64,000 nt of DNA. It comes from Psilocybe azurescens. Its lineage: Eukaryota > Basidiomycota > Agaricomycetes > Agaricales > Agrocybaceae. The notes under the pieces were generated by a model. The model did not search any database, was not told the DNA's origin, and saw only the letters and a program-made list of their open reading frames with translations. Shown here piece by piece: positions 11,215-21,968 of the stretch. Location of the stretch: NCBI GenBank assembly GCA_023853785.1, contig JAJIRX010000510.1:434001-498000 (forward strand). Reading direction: 5' to 3'. Each line of letters starts with the position of its first letter. Positions within the stretch are counted from its first letter, which is position 1. The position numbers and the translations under genes were made by a program.

Positions 11215-12602
11215 CTACCTTCTACTCTCCGAGCAGCTGAAATAACATATGTTGCACGTGTACTTTGTCGCATACTGATTGGTGCCTTTACCGCTGAAGT
11301 AGTGATATCCGTCTTGCGCTGTGCACTCCAGAACGGCTGTAGACTTGGGGCAACCGTAGCCCCTCCACAAAATAGCACTGCCGGATTTAAATTCCCTTTT
11401 CTTTACGGGGGCAGGAGCAGGAGAGGCGACTGATAGGGAGGAACTTGCAATGTCTTTAGACTGTGGGGTGTTGGTGTTAATCGCCTGTCCGCGATTTAAT
11501 GGAATGACGCGTCCTCGATGGTGAGTTGGCAATCTCGCTACTTGACGCGATTGTACGGCAATGGATGTGAGTGCGGGCGTCGTTGTATATTGCGAAGCAT
11601 TGGGCTTGCTTAGCGTAGCTCCAAGTGCGGGAGGAATCGGGACGCACTCGTTCTAGAGATAAAACTCACAGTGTACCATGAATTAATGGACTAAATTAAA
11701 CGGACAAGTACCTTCACGTTGACACGGTCCTCTGGCGTATCAAAGCTGGAAGGAAGAAAAAGGTCAAGATAGGGTAAAGAGGGACACAGTGAAACCCACC
11801 CATACTGAAACGCCGCACTGAGCCAGTTATTAGGCTCTCTCTTAACTGTCGCAGATGGACTCGCCTCTTTCTTCTGAGCGAAGACCGAAAGTTTGGTTTT
11901 CAAATCCCGTATTTCATTCTGTTGCGTCTCGTTTGTCTTCTTTATGTCGTCAATTTCCCGTTGGGTGGACGTTCGGTACACGTTATGTGATGCCTGAGCT
12001 TGACGGAGGGCATAGTCTGCTTCGCGCAGCTGCGCCTTTAAGCGGTTGATTTCTGTGGTTTTAAACATTGTTTCTCGTCTAATATTCGCTAGAGACTCTA
12101 AATAAGAGTTTTGAAGGGAAGTAAGCCGATCCACCTCCCAAAGCGCATCGTCCCTCTCTTGGCGGGCAGCCTCTAGTAGTACTCGAAGATGGTTGGTCTC
12201 TTGAGCTGCGATCGGCGTAGGAGAGGAAGAACTATGATGGGAACTTGGAGATGTGTGATTTAGAAAAACCTTTCGAACGCTATCCTCAGACATTCCTGGT
12301 AGAATATATTAAGCGCCAGGTTGTGTAGGGAGAATTCACGAGTTCTTGACTCTGTGGCATACTTACGTGGTGTAAAGCGAGCTCGGCACGAAGGACAGTT
12401 TACGTGCCCACTCCGAGTTCTTGTATTACGAGTGAGACTTTCGGTACATTGAGTGCAATATATGTGCCCTGGCAGTACATGAGTTGTATCAGCCTCGTCG
12501 AAGAGCATCGATCTACTGGTAGAGGGAGATTAGATTACACTCACCACAAGGCAGACAATGTGCACTTTCTCCCATTTCTTCCAAACAGATTGGGCAGGTC
12601 AT
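11215..12602 (-). CDS. RING-finger protein with central coiled coil (intact tandem copy 3)
   Basis: Probable E3 ubiquitin ligase. The start ATG is at 12600-12602. The RING is split by a 76-bp intron (12469-12544) but reads cleanly: CPIC…CLPCGHIYCTQC…CPSC, a C3HC4 set with all eight ligands. A second intron (12296-12366, 71 bp) joins to RMSEDSVRKVFLNHTS and then about 120 residues of coiled coil (NHLRVLLEAARQERDDALWE…). Two more introns (about 11744-11802 and 11655-11710) lead to a Pro/Thr-rich linker and a C-terminal Cys-containing tail (GYGCPKST…TCNICYFSC), stop at 11215. The tail's CNIC could bind metal, but that is a guess. Two decayed copies lie directly downstream in the same direction. 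Target unknown. Confidence 0.75.
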
Positions 12603-12758
12603 TGTGCACGATTGAAATGCACAAAAGTTGGAGGAAGGCTGAGGAAGGCTGCTTGCTTAAAGGGGGGGTGCGGTGAAGATTGGGTGAACGAGGAGTGATT
12701 GAAGAGACCGATTTCCCAGTTCCTGTCTTTGTTTAGTTCCCATGATGGCGGCCCTGTG

Positions 12759-12764
12759 CACGTG
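12759..12764. promoter_or_regulatory. CACGTG element upstream of intact RING gene; ACGCG cluster further up
   Basis: CACGTG lies 157 bp upstream of the start. Further upstream, 12911-12931 holds overlapping ACGCG words ending in ACGCGT, with another CACGTG near 12938. ACGCGT is the binding word of the MBF cell-cycle factor in ascomycete yeasts; whether it has that role here is inference. Confidence 0.4.
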
Positions 12765-13221
12765 TTGAGCATTTGTTCGGATGGTGAAAAAGTGATCTCT
12801 TTTCACGTATTTGCTCGCACATACTCACCTTACAGAGAATCTGCCACTGGTAAACAAGCTCTCAACCCAAGGATTTGATTGCTGTACAGTGAGTCAATAG
12901 GTAGATTTAATGACGCGACGCGACGCGTTTCTGAGCCACGTGATTAGATGTTCATTCGAGGTTTCGAACAGTTTTTGTTCCTTCTCTATTGCGCCTTCAA
13001 GAAATCACTCTGGGTAGAGAAACCATCCATCTTTTTTTACAAGGATAAAATACAAAACTATGCTAGTGTACAGGTATGTGTGCTCCTGGGTCATATAGGA
13101 AATGTGATAAACGGTCGTCATAGATAAATGGCATATAGTCGCAGAAACCCCTGGAGTCGCAGGTTGACCGTAGGTCGATAACTGCTATGGTTGCTTCGCT
13201 GAACATGAGGTCGGTGTGACT

Positions 13222-14688
13222 TCACATCCTCCACTGAACGCGTTTTGTCTGTTGGTCAACAAGGTCCACCTTCGAGATAGGCCCCGGATGTCTTCGCGAT
13301 TCAGTCGTTCCATCACCCTCGCTTCTCTGGCCACCGAAAAACAACGGGTTGAAAGAGAAGCCAACATACGAGTTCTCGTCCGTTCTCGGAGTAGGAGATT
13401 TGGTTGTAGGTGTGCTTGTCGATGATGAAGGTGGTTCGCGCAGGACCAGCTTTAAATTGAGAGATGACAATCGCACCCTAACTGGGGTCTGTGGTGTAGG
13501 CTTGCTTTCGGGTCCTTGCTCGAAGGAAGATTTTCGGGAACGTTCGCCTCCAGATCCAACACAAGTCGATGTCGACATGTTCGACATCTGTTCCAATTCA
13601 GACTCGGATAGGGTCTCTGCGTCGTCGGTGTAGTAATCGGCATAGGAGTGTGGGGAGGGGAGGCAAGATTCTCCAACCAGAGTGATATCTTCTTCCTCGG
13701 TACGGGCGAGGCGCTCAACCAGCTCGCTTTCCATTTGGTTCGAAAGATCCTGTTCCACCCGTCGGGACTCCAGGCCCAACTTCAAGAGTTCAATTTCTTT
13801 CGCCATCCTTCGACAGTCCTTGCGATAGAGGTCGGCCAGCTCCCTCATCTCTTGTTCGTGCTCAACACGAAGCATGCTAATCGCCTGCTTGCACTCTCCT
13901 ACTTCCGCGATAAGATCCTTCACGTATTCCTCCGTCAACCTCTCCTTCATCACATCTTGCACCATCTGTTTTGCTGCGCGTGCAACGGCAGCCACCCGCG
14001 ACTTCCTCAACGACTCTGCTTCCGCCATCAAACTGTTAATCTCCTTCTGTTGGTTCCAAATTTTGTTCGACAGGAGGAGCCTATCGCAAAACGCCTGAAA
14101 AGCGTTATCCGCATTAGCCGCCTTGATGTCGTACAGAGCAATCTGGAGGTTCTTGATTTCCCGCTGTTGCTTCCATATCTTGTTCTGATAGAGCAATTTT
14201 TGGCAAAAGTCGGTGAAGGGAGCGCTGACTGCGCCCGCGGGAGCTTCAACGGGTGTCGATTCGGCGGTGTAGCGGGGCGGCGAGTCGGATTCTGTGTCAT
14301 GCTGTGCCGTGTACGCCTGCATGCGTACACGATGACGAGCAAAATTTTTCCGCTTTTGGAGAGCGCGGGACAGGGTATGGGAGTGCGCCTGCTCGGACAG
14401 CAAACGCTTGTCGAGCTCCTCGATTTTGAGCACAGATTGATGGATTCGGGTGGTCAGCCTCTCGATTTCTGCCTTATCCTTGGCAGTTTGTTGTTTACTG
14501 GTTATTTGTGCTTGGCGATTTGAATATTGGGCAAGAGCGTCGACGGCAAGCAATGTTAAACAAGGCGGAAGGAGATATAGGAGCCCAGGCGAATGGGAGC
14601 TCGACGAGCCCATGAGAGACTTTGCAATGTGAGAAACAGAAACATTGCCGACTTGAGAGGCGAGCGGATCCAGCTGCATCGCGTTCAT
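13222..14688 (-). CDS. Long coiled-coil protein with N-terminal hydrophobic segment, function unknown
   Basis: Single open exon of about 488 codons if started at MNAMQLDPLAS (14686-14688); the frame stays open to 14796, but the extra residues look like translated leader. A hydrophobic stretch (GLLYLLPPCLTLLAVDAL) about 30 residues in may be a membrane anchor. It is followed by extended heptad-like helix (IERLTTRIHQSVLKIEEL…). A unit of about 35 residues occurs twice in tandem, each with FC..LL..NKIW.QQ.EI..L, followed by further charged helix. The C-terminal third is Ser/Thr/Pro-rich and probably disordered. I do not recognise the family; a tethering or scaffold role would be guesswork. Confidence 0.6.
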   Translation of the reverse strand: MNAMQLDPLASQVGNVSVSHIAKSLMGSSSSHSPGLLYLLPPCLTLLAVDALAQYSNRQAQITSKQQTAKDKAEIERLTTRIHQSVLKIEELDKRLLSEQAHSHTLSRALQKRKNFARHRVRMQAYTAQHDTESDSPPRYTAESTPVEAPAGAVSAPFTDFCQKLLYQNKIWKQQREIKNLQIALYDIKAANADNAFQAFCDRLLLSNKIWNQQKEINSLMAEAESLRKSRVAAVARAAKQMVQDVMKERLTEEYVKDLIAEVGECKQAISMLRVEHEQEMRELADLYRKDCRRMAKEIELLKLGLESRRVEQDLSNQMESELVERLARTEEEDITLVGESCLPSPHSYADYYTDDAETLSESELEQMSNMSTSTCVGSGGERSRKSSFEQGPESKPTPQTPVRVRLSSLNLKLVLREPPSSSTSTPTTKSPTPRTDENSYVGFSFNPLFFGGQRSEGDGTTESRRHPGPISKVDLVDQQTKRVQWRM

Positions 14689-15280
14689 GGCTAATGGAGA
14701 GGTGTATGAAGATGTTACGAAGAAAGGGGCGAAATCGCTTTGTGGGACCCGCACGCGATATCGATAAATCGATGTGGTTGTATGTGGACAGTGCACAATT
14801 AATTGTTTTAGGCGGATTCGTTAAAGTACAAAAAACAGTCAGCCACTTTAGTGAATGCGTCAACCTCATGCAAACCTCAAGCTCACTCGTTTTTTCGCGT
14901 TACACAGGTGGTGCACGCTGAATCAAACCAATCAACGAAGCGTTTCATCTATGTATACCCATACTCTTATCGTCTCTCCCAGGGTGCATCTGACATCACG
15001 AAGACATGCGTTGGCCGCGAGGCCGCAAGTTTGTCACGTGTTTACGCAGAACATCGGTCAACAGGGACAGCCGGGGACCCGGGCAAAACGAGTTCTATTT
15101 CTACGAAGAAGTAGCTGTGAGGATCACCTCTCTGTGTCGACCTATATCTAATGTCGGCAGGTTGCTCAAGCCCTGTAAGATATCTATTTCGAGGGTCCTG
15201 AATACACTGCCGGACCCGGAACCTAACGTGAAATAAACACGATCGTCAATTCATCAAGGCCCAATAATCAGGCGAGTTTT
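14689..15280. other. Intergenic, no gene recognised
   Basis: Promoter side of the coiled-coil gene and 3' side of the AA9 gene. Overlapping frames at 14851-15236 have no family resemblance. Confidence 0.4.
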
Positions 15281-16148
15281 CTATACCTTGTATTTCTTTG
15301 GTACTGGCCAATAAATATCCACAAAGAGGTCTGGATCTGATATCATAGAAGAGAGCATTAAGTCCAAATTAGCTGTGCAGAAGCTCATGGAGCAGACCAT
15401 TCTTCCTTGAGACGTGACCTGGAATCGAGACCTTTGAGGGGCTCTCCGTTCCTCCTCCCGTAATTTTTATCTGGGCGCAAGAGACAAAAAATTCCGGATA
15501 ACCCGGTACATGCTGTGCGATTTGCTCAGTCCGAAGGAGATACTTGAGTAAACTGTCACATCAGATTTTCAAGAAATGAACAGAGCACCCTTTACCTCCC
15601 CAGACAAAACCTCCTTGGGAATGGTCACAGTAAACCTACTCTTTCCGATTATATTGTTAAAGCTGAATGGATTCAGATTGGGGCCCCATTCAGCGATCTA
15701 TGATATTAGACATTAGAATGTAGTAACGAAGCGAATTAACCGGCACTAGTACCTTAAACCATCGCTTTCCAGTTCCTTCCCAGTCAGCGGCTTTACTAGG
15801 CGCCTTGCCGAGGTAGATCGTCACCGGTCCCGGATGATAAATCGTCTTCTTCTCTCCCAGTTCCATTGTTATTTTACTCCCGGCGGCAATCGAGACAGTT
15901 TGTGTCGCTTTGGATGCATTGATGTTGCATGTAATCTCCGATCCAGTATAGTTATGAACTGGTGCATTTTCAGCAGGTTTCCGGATGGCTTTGGTCGAGC
16001 TTTTAGAGCCGTATATGATCGTGTCAAAAATATCTGGACCGAATGGTTAAATTCAGATAAGCGTTTGCATGATAATAAGGAGTTGCATACAATGAGCGTA
16101 TGCCTGGCGAGCAATCAATAGAAGACCCAGAAACGCGATAGCCCTCAT
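15281..16148 (-). CDS. Secreted AA9-type lytic polysaccharide monooxygenase (or AA9-like protein)
   Basis: Start MRAIAFLGLLLIARQAYA is an 18-residue signal peptide; cleavage would expose His (codon 16092-16094), the first copper ligand of AA9 enzymes. A 57-bp intron (16034-16090) follows directly. The mature part reads HYIFDTIIYGSK…AIRKPAENAPV…ITCNI, the AA9 N-terminal pattern. The second ligand His lies in TIYHPGPVTIYLGKAP, and then WFKIAEWGP and VTIPKEVLSGEYLLRTEQIA follow across two more introns. The usual GAQFY.SCAQ reads YPEFFVSCAQ: the axial Tyr is Phe and the second-sphere Gln is Glu. A last intron (donor weak, GTCACG) joins to DPDLFVDIYWPVP, the classic AA9 ending, stop at 15281. About 230 residues, no carbohydrate-binding module. 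It would act outside the cell on cellulose-like polymers if active. Confidence 0.75.
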
Positions 16149-17882
16149 CTTGAAGTTATGGGTGTGATCTAAAGGAAGGAAGGATGGAATGTTTTTGAGG
16201 AAGTAGGGTATACATTCACTTATACTCTGAGCAAGCGTAGGGCTGTAGTATATTGGGAAGTACAATGCAATGGGTCTCGAGTGTTAACTAGGATTGATAG
16301 AAGCGACTCCCGCACAAGTAAGGCAGTAATAAGGCACCACAATGATGATGAATGTTTCAAATATTAAGAACGAGCTAACACTTTAACCAAGGCTTCTAAT
16401 ACTCTAGGGCACAAGATCACTGCACTTGGAACAAGGAGTGACAATGCGAATCTTGCATGTTTTCAGTTTTTTGAACCCAACACGAGTAATAATATGACGC
16501 AGGAGTCGTGTGTTATGCAAAATTTCTTATGCTCGTAGAACGAAAAGTTCTGGGTCATTTTCACAAAATGAATAAAGGGTGATCAGAACAGCGTCTCTTT
16601 AAGTCGATATCACAATCGTACTGACGGAGAGGCCGGAGATTAAGCGCCTAACAATGTCTTGGCGCGTCTATTACTGGATTCAGATGGATGTTACCAGGAA
16701 AGCATATTACAAACTGATATTTACGTGAGCAACGGCTAGAGACAGCCTTGCCAAGAAATCCGTAGTGAGTACGCAGAAGTACGCAGTCATTCGAGCACTT
16801 AGTCCAATCACTCGTACATTTAATCAGATAATGCGACCAATTCATTCTTCGCGCCGCAGCTCTCGGGCATTAGATGCTTATTAACGAGTATCACAAAGAC
16901 TTGCATGGGACTGTCATATTTGCAGACGTTGGCTACTATGAACAGTTAGTTCGCGTCAAACACTTAACCGTGCTCTGGCGCCCGCTGTGAGCTCAACCTA
17001 GAAGGCGTATTTAGACCGCACTTTAGTATGATTAAACTTCATTTCAAGACACTAGAATTTGCCCTCGTGAGAAGTACGTGTACCACTGATCAGACGCAAG
17101 GAGCCAAATAGAGCTCTATTACGGGCCTTTTTCGTCCAAGCCACAGGGCGACTTAGTTATTGCCTATCAATACTTTGACACCCAGCGGCTGTTTTTCATC
17201 TCGTGAAGACTAACCTAGCACCCAGGGACCATGAGGCTATGATCAGTTAGAATCTGATGCTTTACATTTGATGTAGATATGCAGAAAGATTGGATCATCG
17301 GGCCTACATTGTTCAGAATACTGGTAGAAATCTGCCGTGGGCGCTCTGGAGTCGTAAGCTTTCCGATACCCAAGTGTTTGAAGAGGACTTCCAGGCCATG
17401 ACTGACCGCATTTCCATTGAGGCTATTCCCCTTGTCGAAAGGATCTGTTCTTATGTTCTGAAATGGTAAATGCATTTGATAAAAATCGCTCTATTTTTAT
17501 CATCATTGTGGTTGTTCTTATGGGCGTATGTTAGTTGGCATTTGCAGTGCCTTGCAAAGTGTTGTCTCGGTGAACCTCGAAGCAATTCGACGCAGATGAA
17601 TCGGAAAGGAAAAATAAATGCGACGTTATTGCACAAAGGCGGTCCATTCTCGTTTTGATATCTCTCGTAAATGCGTACGGGCCCGCCTGTGTCGGATAGA
17701 TACAAATTAACAATGAAGGCCGTAAAGTCATGGGGCGGAATCCGAGCTAGTTTGCTACGTGGATAGCGGAGTAACCAAAAGGGTTCAGAAATTATATGAG
17801 GATCTTATCACTAGGAACGACAGGATTTGCTATAAAGACAACCCAAGTCGTACATTGGCTCTCTCATTAAACAGCAAGCACA
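16149..17882. other. 1.7-kb intergenic stretch, no gene recognised
   Basis: AT-rich to neutral sequence between the divergently transcribed AA9 and DyP genes. Only short unrelated frames. It may hold the regulatory regions of both secreted-type oxidative genes, but I could not pick out motifs with confidence. Confidence 0.4.
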
Positions 17883-19747
17883 ATGTCTACTACACCAGCA
17901 CCTCCTCTCGATCTCAACAACATCCAGGGGGACATTTTGTGAGACGCTTTCCTGGGATTCTCCGATATGTACTATGTGCTGACCTCGAAGTTCCGTAGGA
18001 GCGGCCTTCCCAAGAAGACCCAGTACTATGTCTTCTTTGACATCCTCGATGTCAAGAAATTCAAAGCCGACCTGAGCAAGTTCATACCGCTCATCAAGAC
18101 CGTCGCCCAAGTTTTGAAGGACCGCGATGCCATTGCTGACCATAAGAAGAAGAAACTCCCTGGTCTTGTCCCGTTGGATGGCGTTAACATCGCATTTTCT
18201 CATACCGGTTTCGTGAAGGTCAGCAGCCACAAATTTCAAACTAATATTCTCCTCACCCACTGAGCATCTTCAAATTAGCTCGGAGTAGACGACAGCACCC
18301 TTGCACAAGGTGGTGCTACGGATCCCTTCTCGCTCGGCCAGAAGAAAGACGCCATCACTAATTTAGGAGACCCCAACAAGCTCGATGGGAATCCCGACTG
18401 GGATAAGCAATTCCTCCGGGATTTACACGGTATTATCCTGATCTCAGGAGAGAGCCATGGCTCGATCGACAAGAAGAAACAAGAGATAGACGCTATATTC
18501 AGGGTTAACACCCCGACCGCGTCCATCGAAGAGATCATCACTATCAGAGGCGATGTTCGACCCGGACAGGAAGACGGACACGAACAGTGAGTACACCGTA
18601 TAACAAATCCAGTACATCGAGGACGCTGACCAATGCTATCAATAGCTTCGGCTTTTTGGATGGTATCTCCAATCCCGTCGTCGACGGCTTCGACACCGTC
18701 ATCAATCCGGGACCGAAGGTCGTCCAGCCAGGCGTCATTCTGACGGGCCACCCTGGAGATGTGACTCCTGCACCCAGAGCAGACTGGGCCACTGACGGCA
18801 GCTTCCTTGCATTCCGCTATCTCTTCCAACACGTCCCGGAGTTCAATAAGTTCTTGAAGAAGAATCCCGTCACAAAGGACGGCAATGGAAACGCCTTGAC
18901 TCCAGAACAAGGAAGCGAGTTACTGGGCGCAAGGATGGTGGGCCGTTGGAAGAGCGGTATGTCAGCTGCTCAGTGATATATGCATGACCACCGAGGCTAA
19001 GTGTACTCCCGAAGGTGCTCCCATTGATCTTGCTCCTTTCAAAGACGATCCAGCTCTTGGGGTTGACCCCACCAGGTAAGCCACAAACGACTTGACCAAA
19101 AATATGGGTGTAGACCCACATGTGACATTCTAGGAACAACAATTTCTTTTTCACCAACGAAATCAACTCACAGCTTCGTTGCCCATTCGCCGCCCATGTC
19201 CGAAAGACAAACCCAAGAAACGACCTTGAAGTCCCTCCGGCTCCTATACCGCCCATTGCCATCGAAGGCAGGCGCATCATGCGCAGAGGAATCCAGTTCG
19301 GGCCAGAAGTGACCCAAGACGAGCAAAAGGTGTCAAAGACACTGCACGGCAGAGGACTGATCTTCGCGTGCTACCAAAGTAGCCTCACGAACGGCTTCCA
19401 ATTCCTTCAGCATTGTGGGTATCGCGTGGTTTTGAACACCATTTTAAGCAAATACTGATTCTCTGAAAATGCAGCTTGGGCAAACGCACCCAAATTCCCG
19501 CCGTTTGAGACTCAGCCAGAAGATCCAGGGTTCGTACTCCATTTCTATCTTATGAAGATAGTGAATGCTGATGCTTTCTTCGGTTAGTTTGGATCCACTT
19601 ATTGGCCAGGGAACTCGTGCTATGTCAGGCCTCGATCCTCTCGCCGAGCAGACAGTGTTGCCGATGCCTACATTCATCACCGCTCGCGGCGGTGAATATT
19701 TCTTCTCTCCTTCTATAAAGGGCTTGAAGAGCACTATCGCTGCTTAA
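17883..19747 (+). CDS. DyP-type peroxidase
   Basis: Heme peroxidase that uses H2O2 to oxidise dyes and phenolic or lignin-related compounds. Eight exons joined by short introns, frame intact throughout: 17883-17938 (MSTTPAPPLDLNNIQGDI), then SGLPKKTQYYVFF, LPGLVPLDGVNIAFSHTGF, and the hallmark GFLDGISNPVVDG with the catalytic Asp of the GxxDG motif (exon from 18646). GRWKSGAP and RCPFAAHVRKTNPRND follow, the latter with the proximal heme His. Then HGRGLIFACYQSSL, SWANAPKFPP and the end GGEYFFSP…KSTIAA. About 500 residues, the usual length for the fungal form. The first in-frame stop in the genomic reading (17939) is removed by a 60-bp intron. No classical signal peptide is seen, so secretion is not obvious. 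Confidence 0.9.
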
Positions 19748-20017
19748 ACGTACACGCACTTCAACGAAGGAACGAGACCACTTGTATTCAGTTTTACGGA
19801 CAACGGACCTGCCAGATAGTCAATTAGCTCTCATTTGATGATGTAAACTCGTAAATTGTATACTTTATTTCGATGTGCTCTCTGTGTTTCAGAAAAAGTA
19901 TGCACTTGGGATGATTAACTCTTATCAAGATTTGGCAAGATGACCGCGTCGACCAACATTGATTGCACAGCTTGAAGACAGGTTCTACGTCCCCTTTTGT
20001 GGAGTACAGGATCACAT

Positions 20018-20550
20018 TTAGCCTATTTCATGTTCTGCCAACAACTGAGGGCCGGGAGGTCATGGTCTGGTCGCAACTGCATCTAAAGATGGGCTGCTCA
20101 CCATGTTTGGAATTCCATTCGAAATGGGGTATACATGCTTGCAGTTTGGACATGTCATTGACCCTTCTTCAATGTGAATCTAAAAACTATGAGTATATGA
20201 TAGAGCAGAGCCGACGCAATAAAGACATACTTCGAGAAGGACGTGATGAAGATTTTTCAAGAATTCATCGTCTAGCATATCTGGTTGTTCCAGAGGCAAT
20301 GATGTATCGCCGAGCTACAATAATCGTGTCATTCATTCCATTTCCTATCAGAAAAACGAATACATACTTGTCTGGCTGTCTCGACGAGGGCTTTCCATTC
20401 GATCTTGGGCATGAAACCTTTCAAGAAGTCTGGGTTAAAATCCGCCTCTCTGATCTCCAATTGAACGTCTTTGAATTCTAGTGGGAAGTTATTGGTGTTG
20501 CAATCCTTTGCATGGCAAGCCAGCAAGTTGTGCGTGATCAAACGAACCAT
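20018..20550 (-). CDS. TRM112: TRM112, activator subunit of methyltransferases
   Basis: Small zinc-binding partner that stabilises several methyltransferases acting on tRNA, rRNA and release factor eRF1. Start MVRLITHNLLACHAKDC (20548-20550), then FNPDFLKGFMPKIEWKALVE, the TRM112 core. Four exons with phase-0 introns: …ETARQ, LGDTSLPLEQPDM…HHVLLE, IHIEEGSMTCPNCKHVYPIS…NM, LLAEHEIG. Four Cys (C12, C17 and the CPNC pair near 99-102) form the zinc site, placed as in the yeast protein. Total about 123 residues, normal for the family. Lies head-to-head with RRP45. Confidence 0.9.
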
Positions 20551-20723
20551 AACGGCGTATGATGTAGATCTGGAAGGGAAAAAATGATGAGGAAAGAAAA
20601 GAAAGCCCGAGGGCTCAAGAGAGATCGACCAAATACGGACCAATCTAAAATTGTTTCCAATTTGGATTCATCGTCCCTTTCCTGTTCTCCGCTTCCATCT
20701 GTTTCTTCGTCAACACACCCACG
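20551..20723. promoter_or_regulatory. Short divergent promoter between TRM112 and RRP45
   Basis: Only 173 bp separate the two start codons, which point away from each other. Both genes serve RNA processing and ribosome production, so shared control is plausible. I see no clear TATA box; pyrimidine-rich tracts are present on the RRP45 side. Confidence 0.55.
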
Positions 20724-21854
20724 ATGAGGCCTCCATCGCCTTCAATACCCGAAAAAGAGTTCCTCTTCAGCGCTCTGAAGGAATCTCAGAGAATAGATGG
20801 CCGATTACCGTTGGAGATGCGCGCTCCGAGTCTGATTTTTGGCCCAGATCTTGGATGGGTGGAATGTGCTCTTGGAAAAACCCGGTGGGTCTGCTTATAT
20901 TTTAGACCTGCTTGTCATTTCTCCTTACAGAGAACTCTTATTTGCTATTCGTGTAGAGTGCTGGCTCAGATCGACGCGAAAATAGTGAAACCACTGCCTG
21001 AACGCCCGTTCGAAGGCATCCTCACGATACATTCGGAGATTTCGCCTATGGCATCTAGCGACTATGAACCAGGCCGGTAGGTATGTGATCCCCTGGAGTC
21101 GTCCCTGATGTGTTTGATCCCAACTTCTTGTTTTCTTTTTTACTTTTTGAACAAATAGACCTTCAGATGAAGAAGTTACTATCACGCGAATGCTTGACAA
21201 GGTTCTCAAGAGAAGTGATGCTTTAGACAAGGAATCTCTGTGTATCTTGGCCGGTCAACGGGTGCGCAATCCTTCTTGTACTCTATATTAGGTATCCTTT
21301 GTCTCATGCTCTCCATGAATGAGCTTAGGTCTGGCATATCAGACTGACCCTCCACTTCCTGGCTGACGCTGGAAATCTCCTCGATTGTGCTTGTCTGGCT
21401 GGGATGGTCGCCTTAAAACATTTCAGGAGACCAGATGTAGAAGTCATCGGCGACGAAGTTACAGTGGTGCCTATCCATACATACACGTTTTTCTTCGAAA
21501 ACATTGACTGACCGTCTGCGTTCACAGCATCGGCCCACCGAACGCGCTCCAGTCCCTCTCGCAATCCACCACACCCCATTCTGCTTCACCTTCGCTTTCT
21601 TCCCTGACATCGCAACACAGCCCGTACTCGACCCATCTCAACTTGAACAGAGGCTCAGCGCAGGGTTCGTATCAATAGCTCTAAACGCTCAAAAGGAAAT
21701 ATGCGTCCTGCAAAAATTGGGAGGAGTGCCCCTTGGCACAGACGACATCCTGCGACTGGTAGAAGTAGCAGTTGCAAAAGCAAAAGAGACCCACGAATTC
21801 GTGGAGGCGAGGTTGAGAGAGGATTGGCTAGGGCGAAAAGTTCAAGTTAGATGA
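20724..21854 (+). CDS. RRP45: Exosome complex subunit RRP45 (EXOSC9 family)
   Basis: RNase PH-fold subunit of the nuclear/cytoplasmic RNA exosome ring; catalytically silent in fungi and animals. Starts MRPPSPSIPEKEFLFSALKE and continues QRIDGRLPLEMR…GWVECALGKT. Introns join it to RVLAQIDAKIVKPLPERPFEG, …EISPMASSDYEPGR, PSDEEVTITRML…LCILAGQR, VWHIRLTLHFLADAGNLLD, …HFRRPDVEVIGDEVTV and HRPTERAPVPLAIHHTPFCF. These are the ordered family signatures. The C-terminal helix region ends …LREDWLGRKVQVR. About 320 residues, frame intact. Shares a divergent promoter with TRM112. Confidence 0.9.
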
Positions 21855-21968
21855 TTTCCTTTACTCTATCGTTCACGGCGGTATCAGAAAATCCCAAACC
21901 ATATTCTTCGAAAGCGGCATTGAATTAGGATTACAGACTATGATCTCATCATACGAATAATACGTTTT

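Noticed and set aside
13648..14523. 291-codon plus-strand frame opposite the coiled-coil gene
   Set aside because: Leu/His-rich antisense of heptad-coded sequence; typical shadow.
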